A stretch of DNA of 64,000 nt, taken from Sandaracinaceae bacterium (GTDB lineage Bacteria; Myxococcota_A; Polyangia; Polyangiales; Houyiibacteriaceae). Position numbers and translations under genes: made by a program. Below the pieces are notes generated by a model. That model made no database searches and was not told the DNA's origin. It saw only the letters and a program-made list of their open reading frames with translations. The stretch spans positions 434,001 to 498,000 of the forward strand of contig JACKEJ010000010.1 in the NCBI GenBank assembly GCA_020633055.1, in the 5' to 3' direction. Positions 1-7,589 of this stretch are shown here, one piece after another (position 1 is the first letter of the stretch; each line of letters opens with the position of its first letter).

Positions 1-329
1 AGGTTCGGCATGACCTGGAACAGACCGGACATCACGTCGCAGCCCGTGTGGTACCAGCACGCGTTCATCAGGAACCACACCATGGCGAACTTGTCGGTGT
101 CGGAGAACGCCGGTCCGACCTTCCAGATCTGGTGCAGCTTCCACATGCCGAAACTCGCGGCGGCCACACACACCAGGAAGTACGGCGAGAGCAGCATCGC
201 CATCCACTGCGCCGGGTCGAAGTGCAGCGCGAAGTGCACGCTGGGGTCGCTGGTGTCCAGCATGCAGGCCAGCGCGACGGTGAAGAACTCCATCCCAGCG
301 GGCCAGTAGATGTAGAGCTTGGTCTTCAT
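1..329 (-). CDS. Membrane protein of unknown function (3' part cut by window edge)
   Basis: The open frame starts at an ATG at 329 and runs leftward off the window, so only the first 109 residues are seen. The start reads MKTKLYIYWPAGMEFFTVAL. Three hydrophobic stretches follow at roughly residues 8-22, 42-60 and 82-100, with many Trp, Phe, Met and Cys residues, so this is probably an integral membrane protein. The segment around residues 82-105 contains VWFLMNACWYHTGCD. Its WF...H pattern is only loosely like EXPERA/EBP sterol-isomerase-type proteins, and I do not rely on that. The wax ester synthase gene lies upstream on the same strand, 163 bases away. Function is not assignable. Confidence 0.6.
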   Translation of the reverse strand, partial: MKTKLYIYWPAGMEFFTVALACMLDTSDPSVHFALHFDPAQWMAMLLSPYFLVCVAAASFGMWKLHQIWKVGPAFSDTDKFAMVWFLMNACWYHTGCDVMSGLFQVMPN

Positions 330-492
330 GATGCGCGGGACGCTAGCAGAACCGCGGACGCGCGCACGGTTAGCGTTATTGGCGAACACCGACGCGTCGC
401 GTAACGGCCCGCGGGCAGGCGCGCTGGCCGCGGGGTCCACGGCCCCACCCATCCGGCGGCGGCGCGAACACCCGCGGGCGGCGCACCTGACG

Positions 493-1926
493 TCAGCGCG
501 CGGTGCGCAGCTCTTCGTAGGCGGGCCGCACGAACGCCGCCATCGACCACACATCCGGGACGAGGTCGGCGGCGACCATGAACCCGAAGTCCACGTGCCC
601 GTCGTAACTCATGACCGTGATGTTGAGCCCCGCGCCCTCCATCACCGGGCCCATGGGGTACACCGCCACCAGGCGTGCGCCCGCCAGATAGATGGGGACT
701 TGTGGCCCGGGCACGTTGGAGATGACCAGGTTGTGGATGGGGCGGTGCTTGTCGGCCAGGCGCAGGCGCGAGTAGAAGCGCCCCGCCAAGTGGAAGGTGG
801 TGGGCGCCGCGAATTCCGCCCAGCTCTGCAGCATGTCGGCGCCAATCGCCTGATGCTCGTGCTTCGCGCCCATGGTGGCCGCCTTGATGGCCATCAGGCG
901 CTCGACCGGGTCGTCGATGTCGGTGGCTAGCGAGGTGAACATGCCCGACACGTGATTGCTGCCGAGCCCGGGGCGCATGGAGCGCACGGAGATGGGGCAC
1001 ACGGCAACCAAGGGATCCACAGGCAGCTCTGCGCGCCCCTCCAGGTACCGGCGCAGCGTCCCTGCGCACACGGCCAGCACCACGTCGTTGAGCTTGACCC
1101 CGTGGCGGTCCTTGACGCGCTTGAGCCCCTCGAGGGGCAGCTGCGCGAAGGCCACGTTGCGCCGCGCGCTCAGCGCTCCGTTGAAGCTGGTGCGCGGCGC
1201 GCGCAGGGGCGTGCCTCCCACCAGGGCGTCGGCCTCCTGCCGCTGCTTGGCGACCCCTGCCACGGCGCTCGCGGTCTGCGCCACCAAGCGCACGAATTCG
1301 GCCGGCTGCTTCACCCGCGAGACGACCGCCTCGCGCAGCATGTCCACGGGCGACGGAACGCCCTCACCCCGGAACGTCGGGGTCGTCGCGGGGCCAGGCG
1401 CGGCCTCGCTGGCGTCGAGGCTGAAGAGGTGCACGAGCAGACCCGCGCCCGTCGCCCCATCGACCGCCGCGTGGTGCACCTTGGTCATGACGGCGAAGCG
1501 CCCCCCCTCGATGCCCTCGATGACCCACGCCTCCCACAGCGGGCGTGAGCGGTCCAGTGGTGTGCTGGCGATGCGTCCACAGATCTCGCCCAGCTCACGG
1601 CGCCCCCCGGGCGCGGGGCAGGCCACGCGCCGCACGTGACGGATGATGTCGAAGTCGGGGTCGTCGATCCACACGGGGTGGTGCAGCTCGAACGGCACCT
1701 CCACCAGCCGCCGGCGGAACGCGGGCAGCCGGTGCACGCGGCTCTCGATGAGGTTCTGGACTTTCTCGAAGCTGTAGCCCCCCGGCATGTTGGCCGGGTC
1801 CAGCACCGCGGCCATGGCCACGTGCATGTGCATCTTGGGCGTCTCGAGATAGAGGAAGGAGGCGTCGAGACCGGAGAGGCGTTCCACGGCGCGAGTCTGC
1901 CTCGTCCGCGCGGAAGTTTCAGCCAC
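493..1926 (-). CDS. Wax ester synthase / acyl-CoA:diacylglycerol acyltransferase (WS/DGAT)
   Basis: Family enzymes join an acyl-CoA to a long-chain alcohol or to diacylglycerol, making wax esters or triacylglycerol stored in cytoplasmic lipid bodies. The 477-residue product has the usual family length. After a short variable leader it shows the family N-terminal signature LSGLDASFLYLETPKMHMHV. The catalytic HHxxxDG motif is intact as KVHHAAVDGATG near residue 150. The C-terminal half has the typical NLVISNVPGPQVPIYLAGAR segment of the second WSD domain. The start could be a few codons later, because the conserved part begins near residue 15. The gene is divergent from the secreted dehydrogenase at 2060. 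Substrate preference (wax or triacylglycerol) cannot be read from sequence. Confidence 0.93.
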   Translation of the reverse strand: MAETSARTRQTRAVERLSGLDASFLYLETPKMHMHVAMAAVLDPANMPGGYSFEKVQNLIESRVHRLPAFRRRLVEVPFELHHPVWIDDPDFDIIRHVRRVACPAPGGRRELGEICGRIASTPLDRSRPLWEAWVIEGIEGGRFAVMTKVHHAAVDGATGAGLLVHLFSLDASEAAPGPATTPTFRGEGVPSPVDMLREAVVSRVKQPAEFVRLVAQTASAVAGVAKQRQEADALVGGTPLRAPRTSFNGALSARRNVAFAQLPLEGLKRVKDRHGVKLNDVVLAVCAGTLRRYLEGRAELPVDPLVAVCPISVRSMRPGLGSNHVSGMFTSLATDIDDPVERLMAIKAATMGAKHEHQAIGADMLQSWAEFAAPTTFHLAGRFYSRLRLADKHRPIHNLVISNVPGPQVPIYLAGARLVAVYPMGPVMEGAGLNITVMSYDGHVDFGFMVAADLVPDVWSMAAFVRPAYEELRTAR

Positions 1927-2059
1927 AACCTGCCACGCGACGTCCCGCGACCTTCACGGGGGTCGCAAGAAGACGAAGAGTACCGTGCCGACGTGCGGGG
2001 AGGCTGGCGCGTCGGCGGCCAGAGCGCGACACCAGCGGATTCACGTGGATACTGCTGGG

Positions 2060-4285
2060 ATGGCACACCGTCTCCTTGCACGCGCGGCCCGGTCGCAGCC
2101 CCTCACCCTGACGCTCGCATGGCTGCTGTGGTGCGCACCGGCCGACGTTCGCGCGGACTTGGTGGGCTCGCCGGCGGGTTTCGCGGAGAGCACCTGGCTG
2201 TCCACGGCGAGCGACATCACTGGCATGGCGTTCGCCCCCGACGGGTCCAGCCGGCTGTTCCTGACCCGCAAGGGAGGCGAGGTGCGCATCGTGCAGCTGA
2301 ACCCGGGTGGGGCTGGGACGCTGCTCCCCACGCCCTTCGCGACGGTCTCGCCCGTGTTCACCAACAGCGAGTGTGGCCTGATCGGCATCGCGTTCGACCC
2401 AGACTTCGTGACCAACGGCTACGTGTTCCTGTTCGTCACGGTCTCCGACTCCGAACAACAGATCATCCGGTACACCGCGAGCGGCGACGTCGGCACCGCG
2501 AAGACTGTGATCGTCCAAGACCTCCCCACGCGCGGGCAGAACCACGACGGGGGTGGCATCGGCTTCGGCGCGGACGGCATGCTGTATTGGTCCATCGGGG
2601 ATCTGGGCAACGGCACGGGCGTGGACGCAGACCTGACGCGGATGGCCGCGAAGGTAGGACGGGCGCGACGCGACGGTTCGGTCCCGGGCGACAACCCCTT
2701 CGTCGATGGTCCGGGCGGCAACGCCGACTACATCTTCGCCAGGGGCTTCCGCAACCCGTTCACGCTGACGTTCCAGCCCACCACGGGGCTCCTGTGGGTC
2801 AACGTGGTGGGTACCACCTACGAACAGGCGTTCGTCGTGCGGCGAGGGAACCACGCAGGCTACAACGACTACGAGAACGATCAGCCAGACGGCTTCATCA
2901 CGCCGGTCATCGCGTATCGCACCGGGGGGACGCGCACGCTGGTGGTGGAGCCGGACGGGGCCGTGCGCAGCGGCGGCGTCATCACCTTCACGACGGCCGT
3001 CGGTCACCGCTTGCGCCAGGGTGAGCGGATCGTGGTCACAGGCGTGACGGACGACAGCTTCAACGGCACGTTCTACGTGGCGCAGGGCTCGCGCGCGCCG
3101 AACGACCGCCTCTTCACCGTGTCGAGCCCCGGACCCGACGCGAGCAGCGGCGGCGGGCAGCTGACCACCATGGCGCAAGGGCGCACCATGAGTGGTGGCA
3201 CGTTCTACGATGCCACCGGCTTCCCCGAGGCCTATCGCGGCAACTTCTTCTACGGCGACTTCATCGACAACCGCATGATGCGCGCGGTGGTGGGTCCGGG
3301 CACCGCGGTGAGCAGCGTGGACTACTGGTCCACCAACCTGAACGCGCCCATCGACCAAGCCGTCGGCCCCGACGGCGCGCTCTACACGGCGAGCTACAAC
3401 GGCACCATCTACCGCACGCGGTACTCCGCACCGTCGCAAGCGCTCGTCGTGTCGCAGCGCCACGTGCGCGCGCTCGAGGGCGGCGCGGCGGTGTTCTCGA
3501 TCTCGCTCGCGCAGGCACCGGCGGGAGACGTGAGCGTCATGATCGTGCGGGAGAGTGGGGACGCCGACGTGAGCGTGACGCAGGGCAGCGCCCTGACGTT
3601 CACCACCGGCAACTGGATGGACCCGCAGCCCGTGCGCATCGTCGCCGCGAACGACGAGGACGGGGAAGACGATCGCGCGCAGCTGCGCGTCTCGTCGAGC
3701 GGGCTCGTCGCGGTGGACGTCCAGGTCGACGTGACCGACAGCGCCTCCGTGGTGTTGGTGGTGTCGACGCCCAACCTGACCCTCACCGAAGGTGGGACGC
3801 GCACGTTCACCGTGCGGCTCGCCGACGCACCTGACGCCGACGTGCTCGTGAACGTCGCTCGCGGCGCGGGGGACGCGGATCTCAGCGTCAGCTCTGGCGC
3901 GCAGCTGACCTTCACGCCTGCGAACTACGCGACGCCGCAGATCGTCACCATCGCAGCGGCCGAGGACGCCGACGGTGTCAACGACACGGCGACGTTCACG
4001 GTGAGCGCGGCGGGCGCGGCGACGCGCTCCGTCCAAGCCATCGCGGTGGACGACGACGCTGGGGGAGCGGACGCGGGGGTCGTGGAAGACGGAGGCGCGT
4101 CGGACGCGAGCGTGACGCTCGACGGAGGACGACTGGACGCAGGGAGCGGGCCGAACGGTGGTGGAGGCTGTGGGTGCCGTGTCAGCGCGGGAGGGGAGCG
4201 CGCTCCGGCCTGGCCCACCGTGGTCGTCATCGCGGCTGCGCTTTGGCGGCGTCGAGGAGGGCGCTGCCGCACACGCCTCGGATGA
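2060..4285 (+). CDS. Secreted PQQ-type glucose/sorbosone dehydrogenase-like protein with two Calx-beta-like repeats
   Basis: The frame is open from 1985. I prefer the ATG at 2060 because it gives a clean signal peptide (MAHRLLARAARSQPLTLTLA then a hydrophobic core and ADVRA). Residues about 30-450 form a six-bladed propeller of the glucose/sorbosone dehydrogenase family. Typical phrases are GMAFAPDGSSRLFLTRKGGE, GQNHDGGGIGFGADGMLYWS and RGFRNPFTL. An insert of about 80 residues near 300-380 interrupts the propeller. Two repeats of about 105 residues follow, each with EGG...F.V.LA.AP..DV and ending near D.DG..D.A; they look like Calx-beta domains. The end is GGGGCGCRVSAGG, then a short hydrophobic segment and an Arg-rich tail, resembling a MYXO-CTERM sorting signal. 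Substrate is unknown. Confidence 0.85.
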   Translation: MAHRLLARAARSQPLTLTLAWLLWCAPADVRADLVGSPAGFAESTWLSTASDITGMAFAPDGSSRLFLTRKGGEVRIVQLNPGGAGTLLPTPFATVSPVFTNSECGLIGIAFDPDFVTNGYVFLFVTVSDSEQQIIRYTASGDVGTAKTVIVQDLPTRGQNHDGGGIGFGADGMLYWSIGDLGNGTGVDADLTRMAAKVGRARRDGSVPGDNPFVDGPGGNADYIFARGFRNPFTLTFQPTTGLLWVNVVGTTYEQAFVVRRGNHAGYNDYENDQPDGFITPVIAYRTGGTRTLVVEPDGAVRSGGVITFTTAVGHRLRQGERIVVTGVTDDSFNGTFYVAQGSRAPNDRLFTVSSPGPDASSGGGQLTTMAQGRTMSGGTFYDATGFPEAYRGNFFYGDFIDNRMMRAVVGPGTAVSSVDYWSTNLNAPIDQAVGPDGALYTASYNGTIYRTRYSAPSQALVVSQRHVRALEGGAAVFSISLAQAPAGDVSVMIVRESGDADVSVTQGSALTFTTGNWMDPQPVRIVAANDEDGEDDRAQLRVSSSGLVAVDVQVDVTDSASVVLVVSTPNLTLTEGGTRTFTVRLADAPDADVLVNVARGAGDADLSVSSGAQLTFTPANYATPQIVTIAAAEDADGVNDTATFTVSAAGAATRSVQAIAVDDDAGGADAGVVEDGGASDASVTLDGGRLDAGSGPNGGGGCGCRVSAGGERAPAWPTVVVIAAALWRRRGGRCRTRLG

Positions 4286-4360
4286 AACGCCTGGCGCCCG
4301 CGATTTCCACCCAACGCCACGGTCTTTGGTTCATCATGGCGCGGTGACCGAGGACGGCCG

Positions 4361-4504
4361 ATGACGGCGAGCCCACTCGACCCGGCGCTCCAGCAGCGCA
4401 TGACCGAGATCCTCGCGGAGCTCGACGACACGGTGGCGGTCGACGCGACCATCGGTCGGTCGCTCTCCTACGAGGTGACCCGCCGCGCTGGGCTCGCACG
4501 CTGA
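4361..4504 (+). CDS. Small hypothetical protein, 47 aa
   Basis: A 48-codon frame begins at ATG 4361 (MTASPLDPALQQRMTEILAE) and ends at TGA 4504. The predicted peptide is amphipathic and helical, then turns basic (SLSYEVTRRAGLAR). It lies between the secreted dehydrogenase (ends 4285) and the convergent kinase gene (ends 4523). No Shine-Dalgarno sequence stands out. I know no family for it. It may be an uncharacterised small protein or a chance frame. Confidence 0.3.
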   Translation: MTASPLDPALQQRMTEILAELDDTVAVDATIGRSLSYEVTRRAGLAR

Positions 4505-4522
4505 GCGCGCCCGCGTAGCTGG

Positions 4523-5593
4523 CTAGGGGTCGACGATGGTGTCGTCCATGTCCACGCGATCGACCGTCGTCACCACGCGTTCCCCGGAGTCGCCCGCCCG
4601 GTCGTTCAGGTCTCGGAACGCATGTCGCATCGCCGCGGCCATCGCCCGCGCGTCTTGAAAGCGCTCGTCGGGCTCCTTGGCGAGGGCACACGCGAAGAAG
4701 TCGTCGACCGCAGAGGGCAGCCCGGGGAGGTGCGTCGAGGGCGGCGCTGGCGAAGCGGTCAGGATGCCCATGACCAGCTGTGGGAAGTTCTCGCCCTCGA
4801 ACGGCAGCGCGCCGGTGAGCATCTCGTACATGACGACCCCCGACGCCCAGAGGTCGACCCGCGCGTCCACGGGCCGGCCCATGGCCTGCTCGGGGGCGAG
4901 GTAGTGCGGGGTCCCGAGCACGTCACCATCCCCCGTCAGCCCCTCCTGCGACTCGTCCTTGGCGATGCTGAAGTCGAGGATCTTCAGCACCTCCTCACCG
5001 CGCTCCTGCGCCAGGAAGAGGTTGTCGGGCTTGATGTCGCGATGGATGACGCGCTCGGCGTGGGCGCGCGCGAGGCCGTCCAACAGCTGTCCACCGAGCT
5101 GCGCGACGCGCGCCACCGGGAGGCGGTGGCCACCCAGCTGCGCGCTGAGCTCCTGCCCCGTGAGGTGCTCCATGACGATGTACGGGGCTCCGTCTGGCAG
5201 CCGCCCGACGTCGAAGATGCGCACCACATTGGGGTGCTCGATGCGTCCAGCCGACTGCCCCTCACGCAGGAAACGGGTCTCTGCCGCGCTCCCGCTCTCG
5301 AAGCGTGAGTGGAGCACCTTCACTGCCACCGTCGTGCCGAGGTGCACGTGCTCCGACCGATACACCGACCCCATGGCGCCATCGCCGATGCGCTTCCCGA
5401 GCAGATAGCGTTCCTCGAGCAGTGTCCCTGTGAGGTCGTCGCGCGACGGCTTCCAGGTCACACCCGCCGGGAGACGGGTCTGGGGGTCGACGACGTCCCC
5501 CGTGAATGGACAGCGCAGCACGGACGCGACGTGTGGCAGGTTGCAGTGGCGACAGCGAACGAAGCGTTCCAAGGAGACCTCCGCGGCCATCAT
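4523..5593 (-). CDS. Cytoplasmic Hanks-type Ser/Thr protein kinase with N-terminal zinc-ribbon-like segment
   Basis: The 356-residue protein carries a kinase domain from about residue 55 to 325. The Gly loop is IGDGAMGSVY, the ATP Lys lies in VAVKVLH, the catalytic loop is HRDIKPDN, and the activation segment ends GTPHYLAPEQ. The Mg-binding DFG motif reads DFS (LDFSIAKD), a replacement of the Gly that may slow activation-loop movement; the Asp is kept. Residues 13-30 hold CRHCNLPHVASVLRCPFTG, a small Cys cluster that looks like half of a zinc ribbon. There is no membrane segment and no sensor tail. The gene sits 15 bases downstream of an AgmX-like gene on the same strand, so the two are probably co-transcribed. 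Confidence 0.92.
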   Translation of the reverse strand: MMAAEVSLERFVRCRHCNLPHVASVLRCPFTGDVVDPQTRLPAGVTWKPSRDDLTGTLLEERYLLGKRIGDGAMGSVYRSEHVHLGTTVAVKVLHSRFESGSAAETRFLREGQSAGRIEHPNVVRIFDVGRLPDGAPYIVMEHLTGQELSAQLGGHRLPVARVAQLGGQLLDGLARAHAERVIHRDIKPDNLFLAQERGEEVLKILDFSIAKDESQEGLTGDGDVLGTPHYLAPEQAMGRPVDARVDLWASGVVMYEMLTGALPFEGENFPQLVMGILTASPAPPSTHLPGLPSAVDDFFACALAKEPDERFQDARAMAAAMRHAFRDLNDRAGDSGERVVTTVDRVDMDDTIVDP

Positions 5594-5608
5594 GCCCCAA
5601 GTCGGGGG

Positions 5609-6058
5609 TCAGCTGGTGATGGGCATGCGAACGAGCGCGGTGTGACCCTCGGGGAGCGCCGGGAAGCGCATGGCCCGAAACGCCGCACCTACGCAGCGAG
5701 CCGTCCCCGCCCACCGACGGGACTCGATCGCGACGAGCTGGGCCGTTCCATCGGACTCGATGACGAAGGCGACTTCGAAGCTGACAGGGCCGCTCGCCGC
5801 CGCGAGACAGCGTCGCAAGTCGACGGAGGCGCGCACCCGGTGGGACACATCGCTCGATTCACCGTCGCCCGCCTCGTCTGTCGACCGCGCCGCTCGAGCG
5901 TGCTCATCGCGTCGAGCGGTGCATCCATCGCCCTCACGACGTCCGTTGTGGTCCGGACGCCACGCTCGCGGTACGTCCCGGGCGCCGAGCACGTCCGGCA
6001 CGGCGTGCCCACTCAGGACATCTTCCTCGTGGTTCGTGGCGCTCCACCGTGTCACCAC
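5609..6058 (-). CDS. Hypothetical protein with AgmX/PglI-like C-terminal domain
   Basis: The frame begins at a GTG (6058) and codes for 149 residues. The first 70 residues are charged and of low complexity, and the true start could lie further in. The last 80 residues follow the AgmX/PglI C-terminal pattern common in Myxococcota: an RASVDLRRCLAAASGPVSFE strand, an EVAFVIESDGTAQLV beta hairpin, then TARCVGAAFRAMRFPALPEG. Two Cys flank the hairpin as in that family. It is followed after 15 bases by the Ser/Thr kinase gene, which suggests the kinase and this protein act together. The C-terminal half is better supported than the N-terminal half. Confidence 0.6.
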   Translation of the reverse strand: MVTRWSATNHEEDVLSGHAVPDVLGARDVPRAWRPDHNGRREGDGCTARRDEHARAARSTDEAGDGESSDVSHRVRASVDLRRCLAAASGPVSFEVAFVIESDGTAQLVAIESRRWAGTARCVGAAFRAMRFPALPEGHTALVRMPITS

Positions 6059-6115
6059 GAGGCGACTCGACAGTACACGGCGACCGACGAACGTTGCTAC
6101 CCTGCGGCCCGACCG

Positions 6116-6484
6116 ATGGACACGCTACGCATCCTCGAACTCTGGGCCGCGACCGCCTGGGCGGACGGCCACCTCCATCCCAACGAGGCCGCCGCCCTTG
6201 AGCGCCGCATCGAGGCCAGCCCCGACCTCAGCCGCGCCGAGCTCGAGACCGCGCGCCGCCTGCTGAGCCACCCGCCAGACGTGAGCGTCGACGCCGTCCA
6301 AGCCCTCGACGCCATCGCTCGCGAGGGCGTGTACCGGGCGGCGCTGGGCATCGTGGCCCTCGACGGCGTCCTGCACGAGCGTGAGCGCGCCTTCATCACG
6401 CGGTTGCGCGCCGCCCTCGGGTTGGCCGAGGCCACCTTGGTGGCCATCGAAGCGGAGCACGGCATCGCCCCCGCCGTGGCCTGA
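6116..6484 (+). CDS. TerB-like (DUF533-type) small helical protein
   Basis: The frame is open far upstream, but the convincing protein starts at ATG 6116 (MDTLRILELWAATAWADGHL) and is 122 residues long. It has the TerB/tellurite-resistance fold pattern: two helical halves, each with an acidic loop. WADGHLHPNEAAALE is in the first and VALDGVLHERERAFITRL in the second, with the usual D-G-x-h-x-x-x-E spacing that can bind metal. Most chromosomal TerB-like proteins are not involved in tellurite resistance and their role is unknown. The stop is 4 bases before the ATG of the ferredoxin-like gene, so the two are probably translated together. Confidence 0.75.
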   Translation: MDTLRILELWAATAWADGHLHPNEAAALERRIEASPDLSRAELETARRLLSHPPDVSVDAVQALDAIAREGVYRAALGIVALDGVLHERERAFITRLRAALGLAEATLVAIEAEHGIAPAVA

Positions 6485-6488
6485 GCCC

Positions 6489-7208
6489 ATGCCACTCCAA
6501 GTCCTCGGCCCCCACGACAGCCGGGTCCTGTCCGAGCGCGGCCTGCTGCTGCGCGGCGTCCTGTCCGTGGCCGCGCTCCCCGAGCCGCTGCGCGCCACGC
6601 TCGCCGCACAGGATCCTGCCTTCCTCGACTACGCCCAGCTGCTGGTCTTCGCACACGCCGGCCCGCGCATGTGGCGCGCCCTCCAGACGGCCCCCGCGGA
6701 TCTCCGCACCACGGAAGATCCGATCGACACCTTCTCGGTCGAGACCGTCCGAGAACACCTCGAGCGCGAGCTGGGCGTCCAGCGCTTCACCCTGCTCTAC
6801 CCCGGGCACCGCACCATCCCGCTCCAGGAGCTGGGCGCGCTCCTCGGCTGGCACCACCCCTCGCCCCTCCGCGTCGGCATCAACCACACCTTCGGCACCT
6901 GGTTCGCCTACCGGGTGGCCCTCCTCGCCGACACGAACCTCCCGCTCTCCCCGCTCCCCGACGACGCCGCCAGCGCCCCGTGCGCCACCTGCGTGGACAA
7001 GCCCTGTCTCTCCGCCTGCCTCGGCAACGCCCTCACCCAAGGCGACCTCTCGCTCCCGCACTGCATCGACTTCCGCACCCGGCCCGAGTCCCCGTGCGCC
7101 CACCGCTGCCCCGCCCGCGAAGCCTGCCCCATCGCCCCCGAGCACCGCTACGACGCCGACCAGATCCGCTACCACTACGGCGTCTCCCTGAAGATGCTCA
7201 CGCGCTAG
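6489..7208 (+). CDS. Ferredoxin-like iron-sulfur protein of uncharacterised family
   Basis: This 239-residue soluble protein has a Cys-rich C-terminal third. The first group is CATCVDKPCLSACLGNAL, a CxxC...PCxxAC arrangement like a 4Fe-4S site. The second is CIDFRTRPESPCAHRC followed by ACPIAPEHRY. The middle contains FGTWFAYRVALLADTN. This layout recalls the ferredoxin-like proteins related to the iron-sulfur part of epoxyqueuosine reductase (QueG), but the cobalamin-binding part of QueG is absent and the protein is too short. It follows the TerB-like gene after 4 bases. It probably carries one or two clusters in the cytoplasm; the electron partner is unknown. Confidence 0.7.
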   Translation: MPLQVLGPHDSRVLSERGLLLRGVLSVAALPEPLRATLAAQDPAFLDYAQLLVFAHAGPRMWRALQTAPADLRTTEDPIDTFSVETVREHLERELGVQRFTLLYPGHRTIPLQELGALLGWHHPSPLRVGINHTFGTWFAYRVALLADTNLPLSPLPDDAASAPCATCVDKPCLSACLGNALTQGDLSLPHCIDFRTRPESPCAHRCPAREACPIAPEHRYDADQIRYHYGVSLKMLTR

Positions 7209-7211
7209 CGC

Positions 7212-7343
7212 CACATCCATCCTCCACGCGAACCAACCGCCCCCGACCAACCACCACCGACTCACTCCGACTCCCGCCACACCCATCCTCCACGCGAACC
7301 AACCGGCCCCAACCAACCACACTCGACTCACTCCCGTCCCCCT
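7212..7343. repeat. Two-copy direct repeat, unit about 66 bp
   Basis: The string CATCCTCCACGCGAACCAACCG-like begins near 7218 and returns near 7284. The block CCTCCACGCGAACCAACCG is identical in both copies (at 7221 and 7287, exactly 66 apart). The rest of the unit (CCAACCA...CGACTCACTCC) is shared with a few changes. The repeat lies in the gap after the ferredoxin-like gene. It has no coding sense in either strand and is strand-asymmetric, being C- and A-rich on the + strand. Confidence 0.75.
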
Positions 7344-7365
7344 CCAAAGCCCCAGACGTCGCCGA

Positions 7366-7498
7366 GGGAGCGGGGCGGCCCGCGCCTGGGTGCTGGGGGG
7401 ACCCGCTTTCAAGCGCCGCTCTGCGGCGCGTAGAAAACGGGGAGGCACCACAGGGAGCGCCTGCGCGACCGGGCCCAGGCGCGGGCCGCCCCGCTCCC
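7366..7498. repeat. Palindromic element with 25-bp perfect inverted repeats
   Basis: The left arm at 7366-7390 begins GGGAGCGGGGCGGCCCGCGC. The right arm at 7474-7498 is its exact reverse complement over 25 bases. The 83-base interior holds a second hairpin, GCGCCGC-TCT-GCGGCGC (7413-7429), flanked by CGCTTTC and GAAAACG, which nearly pair. The whole could fold as one long cruciform or RNA stem. It ends about 90 bases before npdG. It may be a MITE-like or REP-like element, or a strong terminator for the upstream genes. No coding capacity is seen. The 7209-7589 gap otherwise holds the direct repeat and the npdG leader. Confidence 0.7.
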
Positions 7499-7575
7499 AC
7501 TCGCAACGTCGCCCCCGGGGCGCTATGGTGCCGCGCGCCGCCACCGGCGCCGACAGGGCCCGCGGGTCCGAGACC

Positions 7576-7581
7576 AAGGAG
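7576..7581 (+). promoter_or_regulatory. Ribosome binding site of npdG
   Basis: AAGGAG lies 8 bases before the ATG at 7590. It is a near-perfect Shine-Dalgarno sequence and sets the start of the first gene of the F420 operon. The following three genes have no such sites and rely on overlapping stop/start codons. Confidence 0.8.
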
Positions 7582-7589
7582 ACAGGTAG

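Noticed and set aside
1..329. Assignment of the partial membrane protein as an EBP-type sterol isomerase.
   Set aside because: Only a loose WF...H pattern is shared, with wrong spacing. The rest does not align by eye.
1919..4036. A 705-codon open frame on the minus strand opposite the secreted dehydrogenase.
   Set aside because: It is His/Arg/Asp-rich, matches no family and is the mirror of a well-supported gene. High-GC genomes give such frames by chance.
6489..7208. Naming the ferredoxin-like protein QueG.
   Set aside because: It lacks the N-terminal cobalamin-binding part and is too short. Only the Cys layout is similar.
7212..7343. Short repeats that might be a CRISPR remnant.
   Set aside because: There are only two copies. 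The similar part runs through the whole 66-base unit rather than as a short repeat with unrelated spacers, and no cas genes are near.
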